Shown piece after piece: positions 29,301-40,530 of a stretch of 64,000 nucleotides of DNA. The stretch spans positions 10,733,682-10,797,681 of the forward strand of contig NC_134288.1 of NCBI RefSeq assembly GCF_949628215.1. Direction: 5' to 3'. The DNA comes from Phalacrocorax aristotelis (taxonomy: Eukaryota > Chordata > Aves > Suliformes > Phalacrocoracidae). Numbering within the stretch: position 1 is the stretch's first letter; each line of letters starts with the position of its first letter. The notes under the pieces were generated by a model. The model searched no databases. It was given only the letters and a program-made list of their open reading frames with translations, and was not told the DNA's origin. Position numbers and translations under genes: made by a program.

Positions 29301-31006
29301 GCAGGCTCTGCTCACTCTCGCACCACGCTGCCCTCAGGTCCATTTAACCCCCTTCATTTTTCCCTTTCCTTTGCTTCCCCCTGCCCACCCACGGCGACAT
29401 CCCGCTGTCGAGCCCACTAACCCCACGGTGCCACGGCCACGCTGCCATGCCCAGCGCTGCTGGGGGGCTGCAGCCCCATGGCAGGGCGGGGGGAGCCAGT
29501 CTCTGGGCATGGCTCCCAGTGGGGCTGCGGCACTAATTACAGCAAGGGGCGATCAGGAGGAAAACGTGACAGCTGGGAAAACCCTGCTTCCTTCCAGTGT
29601 GCCCCGAAGCAAAGGCAGCCCCGGGTCTGCTGTGGTGCTGGGGTGTGGAGCAGGCGGATGGGGAGTGGCCAATGGACAGGGACGTGGGGACAGCTGTGGC
29701 ATTGCTCCAGGGGGACACCTAGGCATTTTGCTTCTGAGGCTGGTGCTCAACCTTGCCCAGAGCAGTCCTGCAAGCGGCTGAGCCAAAACACCCTGGAGAG
29801 GCAGCGGGATGGAGCAGCATCCCCCACAAGGAGCATCCCCTCCTGACGCCTGCGGGGTGCACTCAGCACCTGGCCAGGAGGCAGGGTCAGCTCGCTACCC
29901 TGCCCAGGCGCTCTGGCACCCACCCAGCACCATCTCGGCTGCGTGGTCTGCGCCAAGTGGGATAGGAAGGAGAAGGGAATTGTGGGGCTGCAAAGGGCCC
30001 CTGGCCCATGGCACCGAAGGGCAAAGCCAGTGTGCTCTGAATTCGGTTTGCCAGCCCCATGCACCCCTTAACGCTCCCATAGCACCGCGCTGGTGGGAGC
30101 CGAGTGCCACGGGGCTGCCGGCGGCTGCCCCAGGGCCGGGCACCGCTGCGGAGCTGCGGGTGTGGGTGCATAAGGAAGTCCTGGCAGGCGGCAGAGCCTG
30201 TGATCACCAGAGGGAAGGCGAGGGCGCGCGTGAGGCTGCAAAAAGAGGAAGGATGGCAAAAAGGGGACGTTTCCCAGCAGAGAGAAGAGACGCCCCAAAA
30301 GTTGCCCTCGCTCAAACCCCATGAGCTCCCTGAGCGCTCTGCGAGTCTTTGCCATTGTTGTCTGGTGCCTGGTGGCTGCAGCACCCAGCCTGGGAGTCCC
30401 CGTGTGCTGGGTGTCCCCGGGCCATGCCAGCTCACGCGGCTGTGACGTCCCCACCAAGCCTGGCACCGCCCCATCCTCTCCCTGAAGACAGAGGGGACCC
30501 CACACACAACTGAGTAAGATGAGCACTGCCCAAAATTGCTTTCGAAGGGAAACCTCCCCTTCCACTGGGCTGCTCCTTGCTGGGACACTGGGTCGGCCCT
30601 GTCCCATGCAGCTGCACACAAAGCGTCCTGTGCCCTGCTCAGGCTGGGCAAAGCAGTCGCCAAAATCACCCTGTGCGAGCTGCAGTGGAAGCTGTGGCAT
30701 CAGTGTGCCCACGGAAGCAAAACAAAGGTGACACCAAATACTGGCCACAGGCATGACACCCCTCCATGCACCCCACTTTCCCCAAATGCCCCAGCCGGCG
30801 ATGATGCCCTGACCAGTGTGGCATCCTCTTCCAGCAACCCCCCCTGCAAAGCAGGGCACAAACCAGAGCCCACCCCAGTGTGGTGGCACCCCTGGCACAG
30901 CTTGCGTCCCTGGTGTGCCCACCCAACCCGTGCTGTGGCTGGTGGGAGGACCTGGGGGGCACAGGGGGAGCTGCTGTTGGCGCATCCATACCTGCAGCCT
31001 GGCCAT
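23194..31006 (-). CDS. RGS19: Regulator of G-protein signalling 19 (GAIP)
   Basis: GTPase-activating protein for Gi/o/z alpha subunits, held on membranes by palmitoylated cysteines. Exons on the minus strand: 31006-30992, 27832-27696, 25280-25206, 24237-24003, 23382-23194, total 651 nt, 216 residues (human 217, memory). The cysteine string CCFCWCCCCSCSW is residues 39-51 and is diagnostic of the RGS17/19/20 (RZ) subfamily. The RGS box spans about residues 90-206 with EYSEENMLFWLACEELKNEC and YEDYISILSPKEVSLDSRV. S151 lies in an SP site equivalent to the reported ERK site of human GAIP (memory). The end, RSSSES, resembles human SSSEA. RGS19 rather than RGS17/20 is favoured by the C-terminal tail and the TCEA2 neighbour. 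The start at 31006 is inferred from phase and Kozak context; M18 is the alternative. The coding parts are intact. Confidence 0.93.
23383..24002 (-). other. RGS19: RGS19 intron before last exon
   Basis: GTACGG to CACCCAG on the minus strand, 620 nt, GC-rich. Nothing else seen. Confidence 0.85.
24003..24237 (-). CDS. RGS19: RGS19 exon with the RGS-box core
   Basis: Residues 76-154. Contains TPEEVRGWAQSFDKLM, the Galpha-contacting EYSEENMLFWLACEEL and DEKARMIYEDYISILSPKE. Acceptor CCTGGCAG, donor GTACGG, phase 2 in and 0 out. Confidence 0.96.
25206..25280 (-). CDS. RGS19: RGS19 linker exon
   Basis: Residues 51-75 (NEDRERAWRSSRETKLETIP then NCEA). It links the cysteine string to the RGS box and has phase 2 at both ends. 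Acceptor CTGTTAG, donor GTGAGT. Confidence 0.93.
25281..27695 (-). other. RGS19: RGS19 intron 3
   Basis: GTACGT to CTGTTAG on the minus strand, GC-rich. A short direct repeat of CTCAGCCTTGCTGCC near 26957-27000. The other open frames here are chance frames of GC-rich DNA. Confidence 0.8.
27696..27832 (-). CDS. RGS19: RGS19 cysteine-string exon
   Basis: Residues 6-50, with an internal Met at residue 18 (MSRHETSPTTVQ) and then the palmitoylated cysteine string. The 12 codons before that Met are open and resemble the human region before MSSHDT. Acceptor CCTTTCAG, donor GTACGT. Confidence 0.92.
27833..30991 (-). other. RGS19: RGS19 intron 2
   Basis: GC-rich 3.2 kb between the GTATGG donor and CCTTTCAG acceptor. 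A 485-codon open frame on the opposite strand (27890-29347) is open only because the DNA is rich in G and C; it has no domain and no start context. A splice-like island at about 28186-28238 breaks the frame and was not used. Confidence 0.6.
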
Positions 31007-31084
31007 CGCGCGGCGGCGGCGGGTGCCAGCCAGGGTGACCCTGGCCGGCTCAGGGGGTGCGAGGCATCACCAGGACCGCCGGGT
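30992..31084 (-). CDS. RGS19: RGS19 exon 2: 5'UTR and first five codons
   Basis: A very strong acceptor (about 40 nt of pyrimidines, then CCCTCAG) and a CTGCAG/GTATGG donor bound this 93-nt exon. An ATG at 31006-31004 in G-at-minus-3, G-at-plus-4 context opens MARLQ and joins the next exon in frame, bringing the protein to 216 residues. A short upstream frame (ATG CCT CGC ACC CCC TGA) lies in the same exon. The exon is inferred from signals, not homology. Confidence 0.6.
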
Positions 31085-34000
31085 CTGAGGGCAGGGAGAT
31101 GGGAGAGAAAAGAAGAGAGAAAGAGAAAAGAAAAGCGGCCGAACACATCCTCTCACAGGAAAGGGAGTGGTAAGGGAAGTGGCAAACTCAACCGAAGAGT
31201 TCAGACCTTTTTTGGGAAAGCCCCGGCAGGGCCTGGCTGCTCTCCTCGCCGTTCTGCCACGGGGCCAGCCACCCTGACGGGGCAGGAGCGGGGCAGAGCG
31301 AGCCCCACCAGCCACTGAGCTGGGTTGTGCTCCTGCTTCCCATGCCTTGGATGGATCCAGGTGGCTGCTGCAGACATGGGAGCAGCAAAGCCAGGGCTCC
31401 CCAGCCGGGAGGGCACCTGCTGCAGTGCCGGCTACAGCCAGATATCTTGGTGATAACCTGGGCACACTGGTACTGGAACAGCCCCACGGCGAAGGAATCG
31501 GCCAGTGCGGCTTCCCTGAGGAGTGACAGGCAGGGTATGTCCCCAGGGTGGGCACGGGCCAGTCCCTGGCACCCAGCTAAGGCTGCTTCCAAGGGACAGT
31601 GCTTTCTGCCAGGCTGTGCCTCAGGCATCCCCATGGCTCCAGTGCCTCACCCCGCGGGGTGAGGATGCCAGCAGCAAGGTGGGCAGCGAGGGAAGGGAGC
31701 CGGTCCCCAAGGGTGGGCTGAGTCAGAACCTCCTGCCATGCCTCCCAGCAGCATCATCCCTGCGACGCGGGGATGTGCCAGCCTGCCTGCCACGCATAGC
31801 GAAGCCTGGCTCCCTCGGCCAAGAGTGACTCACAAAGTTGTTTGGTTTTTTTCCTCTTCAGGAAAAAAACCCCAAAAAACAGAAGAGTGAGAGAGAAATC
31901 AGACACCCAACCTCCGTTTCCTTGATTAAATTTGTCCTCAGCACCGCTGTGGGCGGAGGGGGCTCCAGCCCTGGCACCACACCAGTGACTGAAACCAGTT
32001 TGTGGCCTCTGCTGGCAGCTGCCCCCTCACTTACGTGGGCTCACAGTGGCTGCAGGTGGAAAACGGAGAAAAGTGGAGTAAGAGGGAGGGGGGATGCTGG
32101 CACCCCCGCACGCTCCCCCAGGGCCGCAGGGCTGGGCCAGGCGCCCGGCTGCGGCGTGTACCCGTTATCAGCCCGGCCCAGTGCCCCGCTCGGCGCAGCC
32201 GCTTCCCTCGCCTTCCCCGGGGAGGCCGAGCTGTCATCTCCTCTCTTCCCAACACTGCATACCCTTGCACCCAAAAACCAATGCAGTGACACCGCGGCTG
32301 TCCCCAGCCTCACCCGTCTGGATGGAAACCCTCCCCCTCACTCAAAAGTCACCCTCAGTTTTGGCAGCTCCTTTTTCTGCTGGCGCCCACCCGGCCATTG
32401 CTGCCATCCTCACAGTGCCCACCACCGCTCCTTCTCTGGTCACCTGAACTTAATTTATTTTCCAGATGGTTGTCTAGGATTCCCTCTGCCACTACTGGGC
32501 AGGGCCAGCTCCGAGAGCTGGGGGATGCTGGGATGCAGCCACACTCCCACAGGGGAGCACCCAGCACCCCCAGCTCACCAGCCTTGGGGCACCCACTGGC
32601 ACCAAGGGCATTTTTCTTCTCCGGCCACCTCCAGCCACGGTATGAGCTCTCTGCCCCAAGAGGGACCTTCCCTTCATATTTTATGGGTCAAAACTGTGAG
32701 GGCAGCTTTGCTGCTCAACACAGACCACCATGGGGATCGCTTGGCTGGGGGCGATGCACAAATCCCCCCAGTGCTGGCAGAGACACCATCCCTGCCAAGC
32801 TGCTGGCACACCGGAGCCCCCGCTGCAGCCCAGCAATGCCTTGGTGCGGAGCAGTGCTGGATCCAGCCCCTCACCGCGCCTCGGAGAAACTGCAAAACGT
32901 CTGTGACCTGCAGGACCAGCCACGCTGGATCAGTGCAAGCAGAGCTCAGCAGCCCCGGCTGCCTGCATACCACTGCTGGATTCTCCACTGTCTAATAAGG
33001 GCTCAGCCCAGCCTGCACCTTCCCCACCTCTTCCCTGTCTTTCTCCCAGGAAAGAACCAACACCTCCAACCTCTGCCAAATTTGGCTGAAACTGGCCACC
33101 GAGTGCAACCAGATGTGGGCCAGCCCTGCAGGCAGCCCCAACATGCAGTGGGGGGCTGGCACCCCTCAGGCCCCCCTCTGCCGGGGTTACCCCGCGGGCA
33201 GGCGCCGCTGCCGAGCCCCACAGCTGCCGCCCGCCCCCGCAGCCTGCCCCAGCCACCTGCCAGTGGCACAGGAAGTTTTAGGAGCTATTTTCAGACTCAG
33301 CTTTTTCTTTTCACCCCTTCAGCTATCTATTAGAAAAAGACTGAAGAAGAGAGGCTCAAGCTCCCCAACTCTGCAGGAACGGGGCTGGGCTGACCCCAAT
33401 TGCACAGATGTGGCAGGGGTCCCGAGCCAGGTCGGGCTCCCCTGGTCCAGCTGGGATGAGGGGGTGGTGATGCTCACGTGGCTACGTCCCAGCTGTGTCC
33501 CTGCCGCCCTGCTGAGCGCGTGTTGCTGATAACACCGGCAGATGTGCCAGCGCACGTGGCAGAGGCAGCAGCAGCAGTGAGCGGATGCCTTTGGGGGAGC
33601 TCCTTTGCCCAGCAGTGATTTTTCTGCCATCCCCTGAGACTGGAAAGGCAGGTCCTGGCAATGGGAATCAGGAGATGCTGCAGTGTGCCCCAGCACCTCC
33701 CTGGTCCTTCACACCACAAGGGCCAACAGCTCTGTGGGGAAGAGGATGATGCTGGGGTCCTTCTCTGGACTGCCTGTCTCCTCTGATCTCTGCTCCTCTC
33801 TTGCTTGCAACTGGGGTGCATTTCTGCACTGAGCATCCTCTGAGCCAACCCCCACCGCAAGCCCTCCTGAAAGGACCACATGAACCTCTCCAGCACCCAC
33901 TGGAAAGAGGCAAGCGGACCCACAGCTCTATGCTGGTGTGGCCACCATGGCTGAGACAGCCACCGCTGGGACGATGGGTGCAGCACTGCCGGCACCCTCC

Positions 34001-37000
34001 CCTCCGGCCTCGGCTCTTGCACAGAAACAGAGTTAATTATTTCATAGCATAAAAATAGCACCCGCGACAATCAGCTGGGGGATTTAATAAGGCAAGCCCT
34101 GACAATTATGTTTCTATTAGTAGAGGTATCATGGCGTTGTTAAGGCAGGCTCCTATTTAGCATTTGGTAATGATCCATGCGAAAACAGAAGAAAGATCAT
34201 GGTAATCAATACTCAACAGGGGCTAAACTGCACAGACAGAGCCCAGCGGCTGACAGGAGGGAAGGGAAGAGGAAAAAGAGGGATGCAGCATTGGCAGGGT
34301 GAGGGTGAGAGCTAAGCCAGGTGGGTGGCAGGGTGCTCCTCGTTCATGAGGTGCTGCCAGCCCAGGACCTGCTCATCCCCATCCCAGTGCATGCCAGCAC
34401 GGGCAGCTCCATGACCCCTGGAGGCCATGGGACAGAGGAGGAGGCATTAGTAGTAACTGGGGGGACAGGGATGCTAGGAAGACCAAGGATAAGAAGACAG
34501 GGAATTGCCCTTTCCAAGGAAATGAGGAACTAGACAGAGAACCAACCCCAGATTGGGATGAAAAGGAGGGACGCTGTGTCACAGGGAAATGCTGGATCAA
34601 AGGGGTCGCTTACCACGGCTCCGAGCGCTCCCTGATGCAGACGAGGGGAGATTTTCTCCCCAGCCCCAGCACAAGACCAGATCCTGCTGGGTGCATCCGG
34701 AGACCCATGCCAGCATGGGAGCTGGCGGCCAGGTACAGGGAGGAGGTTTGGGAGCCTGCACCAGCATGGGCGGGAGGTGGGTCTGGCTGTGCCAAGGACA
34801 GGTCCGGCCCTGCTCTCCAGCCACACTCCCTGCCCAAAGCGTGGCCCTGCGTGGCATTGATGTGGTCAGGGCAGGGCTAAGCCCAGCAGCCAGCTCGACC
34901 AGCGGTGGGACCGGCCGGGCTGCAGCCACACCGGCACAATGGCTGGGAACAAGGGGACCACCCCGCAAACACTGAACCGCAGGGACATTTGCCCACAGCA
35001 GTTTACTCGCCCGGGGTGCTGCAGGCCCTGCTGCCCACACACTGCTAGCCCTGACGGATGCCTTTTGGGGTCTGGTGTCAGGCAGATGTTATGCCTCGCC
35101 AGTGAGCACCCAGGGCTAGGATGTCCCCCCAGCCCCAGATCAAATACCACCATGGGTCCTGGGAGCAGAGCTTGCAGGATCAAGCTTTCACTTGCACCAG
35201 TAAGAAAATTTCCTCCCATGTCAGACTTTGGTCCTACATTAAAACAGCGAAGGACTAAGGAAGGAATCCCCCAGGACCTACAGCCAAATACCCAGGGCAA
35301 GGGACATTTGGTGACCCAATGCCCCGTCCCAGCTCCGGAGCATCCCAAGGGACATATGTGACCCCTGTGCTGCAGCCACTGCAGCCTCACCGGCACAGGG
35401 CAGCAGTGATGCTCTGTCCTGCCCCAGCCATGACAAGCAATTGGGAGCTCTGCAAGCAACCCATGTCCTCCGAGACTGGCCACGCTGGTTATTTAAAATC
35501 TGACCAAAGGGGTAAAAAGACAGCGGGGTTTGGCTCAGCCATGCCTGGGGAGGAGCTGGCAGCATGGGGAGGAAGGATGCACTGTCACCCTGCATGGCCC
35601 CTGTGCTACAGAGGTGGCCTCAGCCCCAGGGCAGTGCCAGGCAGCCTCAGCCGCTGCAGCCCGTTCCGGCTGAGGACGCTGCTGCCAGACAGGGCTACAG
35701 GAGCCTGGCCATGGGTGGATGCCCATTGCAGGCATTCTGGGCTCAGATTGCTGTAGTGGCCCTCACTGGGGATCTCAGCGAGAACCTTGATGTGACAGGC
35801 CATGGTGATGCCCTTCACCAAGACCCCGTGATGCTGCAGGGCTCGGCTGTACCATCAGGGGACACAGGAGCTCGCCTGCCACCGCTGTCATGGCAATACG
35901 TTTCCCCAGCCCCAGATCCCCTTTGTGAGCTCTCTCCTCATGCTGAAATCTGCACCAGACTTGCAGGCAGCATCTTTCCTTGTTTTTTCTTGTTTTAAAA
36001 GGCTAGCCTGAAGCTTTCCCTTCCTTTTCTAGGGTCCCTGACTGCTAATGCCAATATGTACCTGTTTGTTCTTCTCCTGCCCTTTGCACTGAAACGCTGC
36101 TTGGGCATTTGCCTTCTGTCGGAGGAAACTACTTAAGCCCAGGTTGGGTTCATGCCTGCAGGAGAGGGAATGATGGGAAAACCCAAACCCTTAACCTCAA
36201 ACCTCTTTGTTAGCTCCCTGACCCACTCTATACTGAGACAGAGGTAAATCCATCTCTGGGAGCAGGCTGCCAGCACACCCACAGCCCGTCCCCATGCACC
36301 CAGAGCCACGGCCACGTGCGAGGACATCAGGGGCTTCGCTCCCCCTGTGCCCGTCCTGTTGCTGCCCTGGAGCCTCTGCAGCATTCCTGCCTCCAGAGTG
36401 GGCAAGTGCTGACAAGCAAGTCTGGAGAGTGGCAAAGCTGGGCCCCCAAACTCAGCAGATCTTCACAGCCTGAGCAAAGAGCCCTCAAAAGGTCAAGTGA
36501 GGCTGTTTCCAAGTTGTTAGAGAACTGGAAGGGCAGCTTGTTATAAAACTCTACTATACATTTTCCTGCTGTCAGGAAACCCCCTTTTTTCCATGTCTAA
36601 GATGAATGTTAAAGCTGAAGCCCAAAGGACTTTGTTGTTGTTTTTGTTGCTGTTGCTGCTCCACCCTCCTCCCGGTTAAATCTCTGCTTCCACGAAATGG
36701 CCAAATTCAGGAGGTTTTGCAGGACGGGTGAGCAGCAGAGTGCTCCCCGCCTCTCCCAGTAAACACACCCAGGACAGCCAAGGTCCCATGGACCCAGAAG
36801 AGCCGATGGGGCAGGCTGGGGCATCACCCTCCGTGCCCACTCCAGTGGCCGAGGATGGGGGAAGTCACAGGCAGGAGGTCTCTGTCACCAGTCCCTACCA
36901 AAGAAGGAACCCAGAGGACTTCCAGCCAAAAATAACAGAAATAAAATAATTCTCCATGCTCCCAAGGAGTGCTTTCGCAGAAGGGCAAAGGGTCAGTCAA

Positions 37001-40000
37001 AACTCAGGGGTTTCCGTCTTGTTTTACACAATGCTCTGGATGCAGAAAGAGCCAGGATTTTGACTTCACTACAGTTTTACCCCAAAGCCGCTGGTACCTG
37101 TGTCCCCAGGTCCCACACAGCACCCAGACAGGCTGGGGGGCTGCACAGGGGAGTCATCCCACAGCTCGTGGACCAGCACAGCCCCAGCTTGGCAGTGGGT
37201 TGGTGGCTCCTGCAGAGCATGCACAGCTGGATTTAAGATGTTTGATCCCTGTGAAAAGTTATGGGTGTCCTTCAAACTCATGGGCACAGTGGGGAGAGCT
37301 GGCTGGTGGAGTTATTTGCCACAGACAGTGCCACAGCTCAGTGCTACCGTTCCATGGCACGGCAGTAAGGATTTGGGACCTTCTGCAGGTCACCCTCCCT
37401 GTGCTGCATGGGGCAACCTGTGGCAAAGCAGCTGGGGAAAGAAACGGGCTGGCTGAGCCCAGTACTGATGGAAACAAGCTGGAGGAGGCCCATGTGGTGC
37501 TGGGTACAGGACAGTTTGAAAAGGAGATGCCTGCAGCGCTGGATGCCCCTTCCCTGAGCCGGCTGGAGCCAGGGGCGGTGATGACCACTGCAGAGCAGCT
37601 TCCTGGTCTGCGATGGGGCTGCTGGAGTCCCTGCAAGCCGGTGTGTTCAGTTTCTTCCCCTCTTACACCACAGAAGATGTCAGGCACTCTTCCCCATCCT
37701 GTCCTCCCCACGGGTGAAAACCATGTTGCAACATGTTGGGGGGACGAAAGTAACCCGTGATAAGGTCCAGTATCTTTTCTTCCCCCCAAATTAAGAGGTA
37801 GCCATGAAAAAATGTATATAAACAACTGGCTTTAGATTCACCCCTCTCTGAACAGCTTTTGTAATGGAAATGCATAGAGATGTGCAGAGACGAATAAGGA
37901 ACTGAGTAATAGGAAGTCTCGGTGAAGACTGTGGGCACCGGCTCACCCGGAAGCTGCTGTTATTCCAGGCAAGAGGCCGAAGTGCCAAACCCCAAGAGCA
38001 TGTAGCGTGGTGGCACAGAGGCAGCAATGCATGCCAGCCTTGCTCTGCTGTGGCTGCTCTGCTTTTGGGGTGCTCAGGCATGGCTGGGGGTTGGTGCAAG
38101 AAACCAGCCCAAGGAGCAGGAGAAGCTGGAAGGGAAAGGCAGGGCTCCCCATGGGATGGCTTAGGAGTGGCACCAGCACCGAGAATGGCTCTTATCTCCT
38201 CTTGAGCTGACTTTCCAAAATAGTTCTATCCAGAGGACTAAAATTTGGGAAAAAAAAAAGAGAAAAAGCCACAGCAGCTTGAGCTCATGCTCTGCAGAGG
38301 TCAAGGAGCAACACGGCAGCTGCTTTGCTACTCCAGACCTGTTGCTCACAGGGAAGAGCCCTAAGCACTGAGCTCACCAGCCCCCTTTGCACGAGCCCAG
38401 TGGAAACTCAAGATGCTGTAGCCCACGTCCAGCCTAAAAGTGAGATTACAACCAAAGATAAGCAAAGGCAGGGGAGGATGCACTTTGGGAGGTGGCAGAG
38501 ATGTGCTGCTCCTGTGCCATGGGCAGTCTCAGCATTAACTACTCTGCCAAGGTATTTTTCTCCCTTACCCTCTCAGGGTTTGAGTTGCATTATCTGATTA
38601 TCTGCTTTCGGTTCCTTCTTTTTTTAATAACAATATCAAAATGGGCACCCACACCCTGATTGAGATATATTCATGTCACTAAATTCCTGCTTCTCCACTA
38701 TAATCTTATGTCGTGGAGTTTGTTTAATTGCTGAAGAACATGACTGTATTTTGATTAGCGGCTTGAGTCATTTGTGGGGAAGGGCTGACGCGGAGGAGCT
38801 AAAATCCTTGTAGGGAAATCTGATGTGGCGCTCTCCCTTGGGAAATATTCTGAAATATGTGCCCACTGGGGCGACCTGTTTTCCCAAAGAAAACAATATC
38901 CACCAGGCCAGCAAACGCCACAGGCTCCGCTCATCCAGTGTGAACACCGGACGAGCGTCTCTATTGACGGGGATGGTGGAGACGCATCCAGAGGGGAATG
39001 AACTCCCCCCGCAGCAGGGAAATCCCTCCCACTCACTTAACACTTTTTGTTTAGTTTCTTAAATAAGGCCATGGATCTGCGCCAGAGCAGCCTCATGGAA
39101 GTGGCGGGGAGAGACAGCTTCCTGGAGGAACCTCTCTGTGCCCAGAGACACACCGTGATCCACACATGGAGCAGCTATGATGGCTGTGCCTGGCCCTCTC
39201 CCATCCCTCGGCCACAGGGACAGGGTGCCAAGTCGCGGCATCCCGCAATGCTGCCCCCATGATGGGCTCATGCAGGGCGACGGTCGGATGTCACACCCCT
39301 ACAGGGGAGTGCCATGTCCTGGACACCACCGAGCCAGGTCCCCCTGCTCGACCCTTTGGCCACACCGCTGGGGAACCTGGCGGGTACCGGAGCCCGCGGT
39401 CGCCCTGACCTAAGCCAACCTTCCCAAGGCCCCGGCACTCCCTGCTACTCTGGCCGGCCAGGTCAGGGCTCCCCATCGCTGCTGCTCTTATGACAAGGCA
39501 TGGCACCCCTTTGCATCGGGGGCATGGGGAGCCCACCTGGCTGAGCCTGTGCATGGATGCTCCAGCGCCATCCTGGCACCCACCTGCGGGTGTAAGGAAG
39601 GCCGGGGTAGCCCTGGGCCGGGGAGGCCTCCGGGAGGGGATCCTCCCTGCAAGCTCCCGCCCTGGGCTGGGCAAGCCCCGGTGCAGGCGGCCCTGCGGCT
39701 GGAGGGTGCCCCCCTCCTTCCTCCTCCATCCTCCTCCTCGCAGGAGCCCTGCCCTCCCCCGGGGTGATGCGGCGGGGAAGTCCCCCCCTCCCTGCCCGGT
39801 GCTCGGGGTCCCCCCGCTCTGCCGGCCGGTCCCCACGGAGCATCCCGATGCCCCCCCCCGCCGGCCCTCGCACATGGGGCTGGTGACAGGCAGCAGCTGG
39901 ACACACGGACGCACGCACACAGACACACAGCCCGACCTCTCCATCAACCCCCGGCGCTCCGCGGTGCTTGGTGCGTGTCCGGGGGCGGCGGGGCGGGGGG

Positions 40001-40278
40001 GAAGCGTGCAGAAGGGATGGTGCACGGGGCGGGGGGCGCATGCAGAGGGGGGCGTGCAAAGGGGGGCGGACGGCGGGCGTGCAAAGCGGGGTCCGCCCGG
40101 GGGAGAGGGGTGCCCCCGCAGCCCGCGGCGAGGGAGGCGAGGCTGGGCACAGGGCGAGGGAGGGGGCGATGGGCCCGTGTCCCGTCCGTCCGTCCGTCCG
40201 CCCGCCCCCCCTCCCTCCCCGCGGCATCCCGCGGGCGGCGGCGGCCCCGGGCCACGGCGCGGGGTACGGGGTACTCAC
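31085..40278 (-). other. RGS19: RGS19 intron 1
   Basis: Nine kilobases between the CpG-island exon 1 and exon 2. Mostly GC-rich, but with two AT-rich blocks at about 34030-34230 and 38600-38960 dense in homeodomain-, SOX- and AP-1-like words. No other gene recognised. Confidence 0.6.
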
Positions 40279-40440
40279 GGGCCGGGCATCCGCGCCGCCG
40301 CCGCGCAGCGCCGTCCGCGGCCGCCGCTGCCCCGCTGCCCCCCGGCCGCGCCTCTGCGCTGCCTCCGGGCTCGGCACCGGAGGGAGAGGGAGAGGCAGCG
40401 GGAGCGGAGCGGAGCGGCGCGGCTGCACTGCGCAGGCGTC
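40279..40440 (-). other. RGS19: RGS19 exon 1 (non-coding, inferred)
   Basis: A consensus GTGAGT donor (40278-40273, minus strand) follows GC-rich sequence in the middle of the CpG island. Its only late ATG (ATGCCCGGCCC before the donor) has a poor context and leads into a frame different from RGS19. The exon is therefore probably 5'UTR. The 5' edge near 40440 is a guess from the NRF1-like site. Confidence 0.45.
40429..40440 (+). promoter_or_regulatory. NRF1-like site
   Basis: TGCGCAGGCGTC keeps the TGCGCA-GCG core of the NRF1 palindrome, at the expected edge of RGS19 exon 1. Confidence 0.45.
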
Positions 40441-40485
40441 CCCCGGCCCCTGCGATTGACTTCCTAAAGCAATTGCAGCTTTGGC

Positions 40486-40499
40486 ACTTCCTCACGTCA
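40486..40499. promoter_or_regulatory. Adjacent ETS and CRE-like sites
   Basis: ACTTCC (GGAAGT on the minus strand, ETS) runs directly into TCACGTCA (one mismatch from the CRE). It lies between the RGS19 start and the CA repeat, where a divergent transcript would start. Confidence 0.45.
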
Positions 40500-40520
40500 A
40501 AACACACACACACACACACA
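40500..40520 (+). repeat. CA dinucleotide microsatellite
   Basis: About ten CA units. They border the minisatellite and are likely length-variable. Confidence 0.9.
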
Positions 40521-40530
40521 CGCACGCACA

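Larger units (their letters stand above)
39600..40500. promoter_or_regulatory. RGS19: CpG-island promoter of RGS19
   Basis: CpG-dense, TATA-less. It contains a TCCG tetranucleotide run near 40185-40205, G-rich runs at 39975-40095 that could form quadruplexes, and three short copies of GGGCGTGCAAAGGGG-like sequence at about 40020-40095. In mammals this promoter is shared head to head with OPRL1 (memory). Confidence 0.7.

Noticed and set aside
27890-29347. 485-codon plus-strand open frame
   Set aside because: GC-rich DNA antisense to RGS19 intron 2, no domain, no splice or start support, overlapped by other long frames.
40279-40289. ATG in RGS19 exon 1 as the RGS19 start
   Set aside because: It joins exon 2 and then exon 3 in the wrong frame and has C at -3 and +4.
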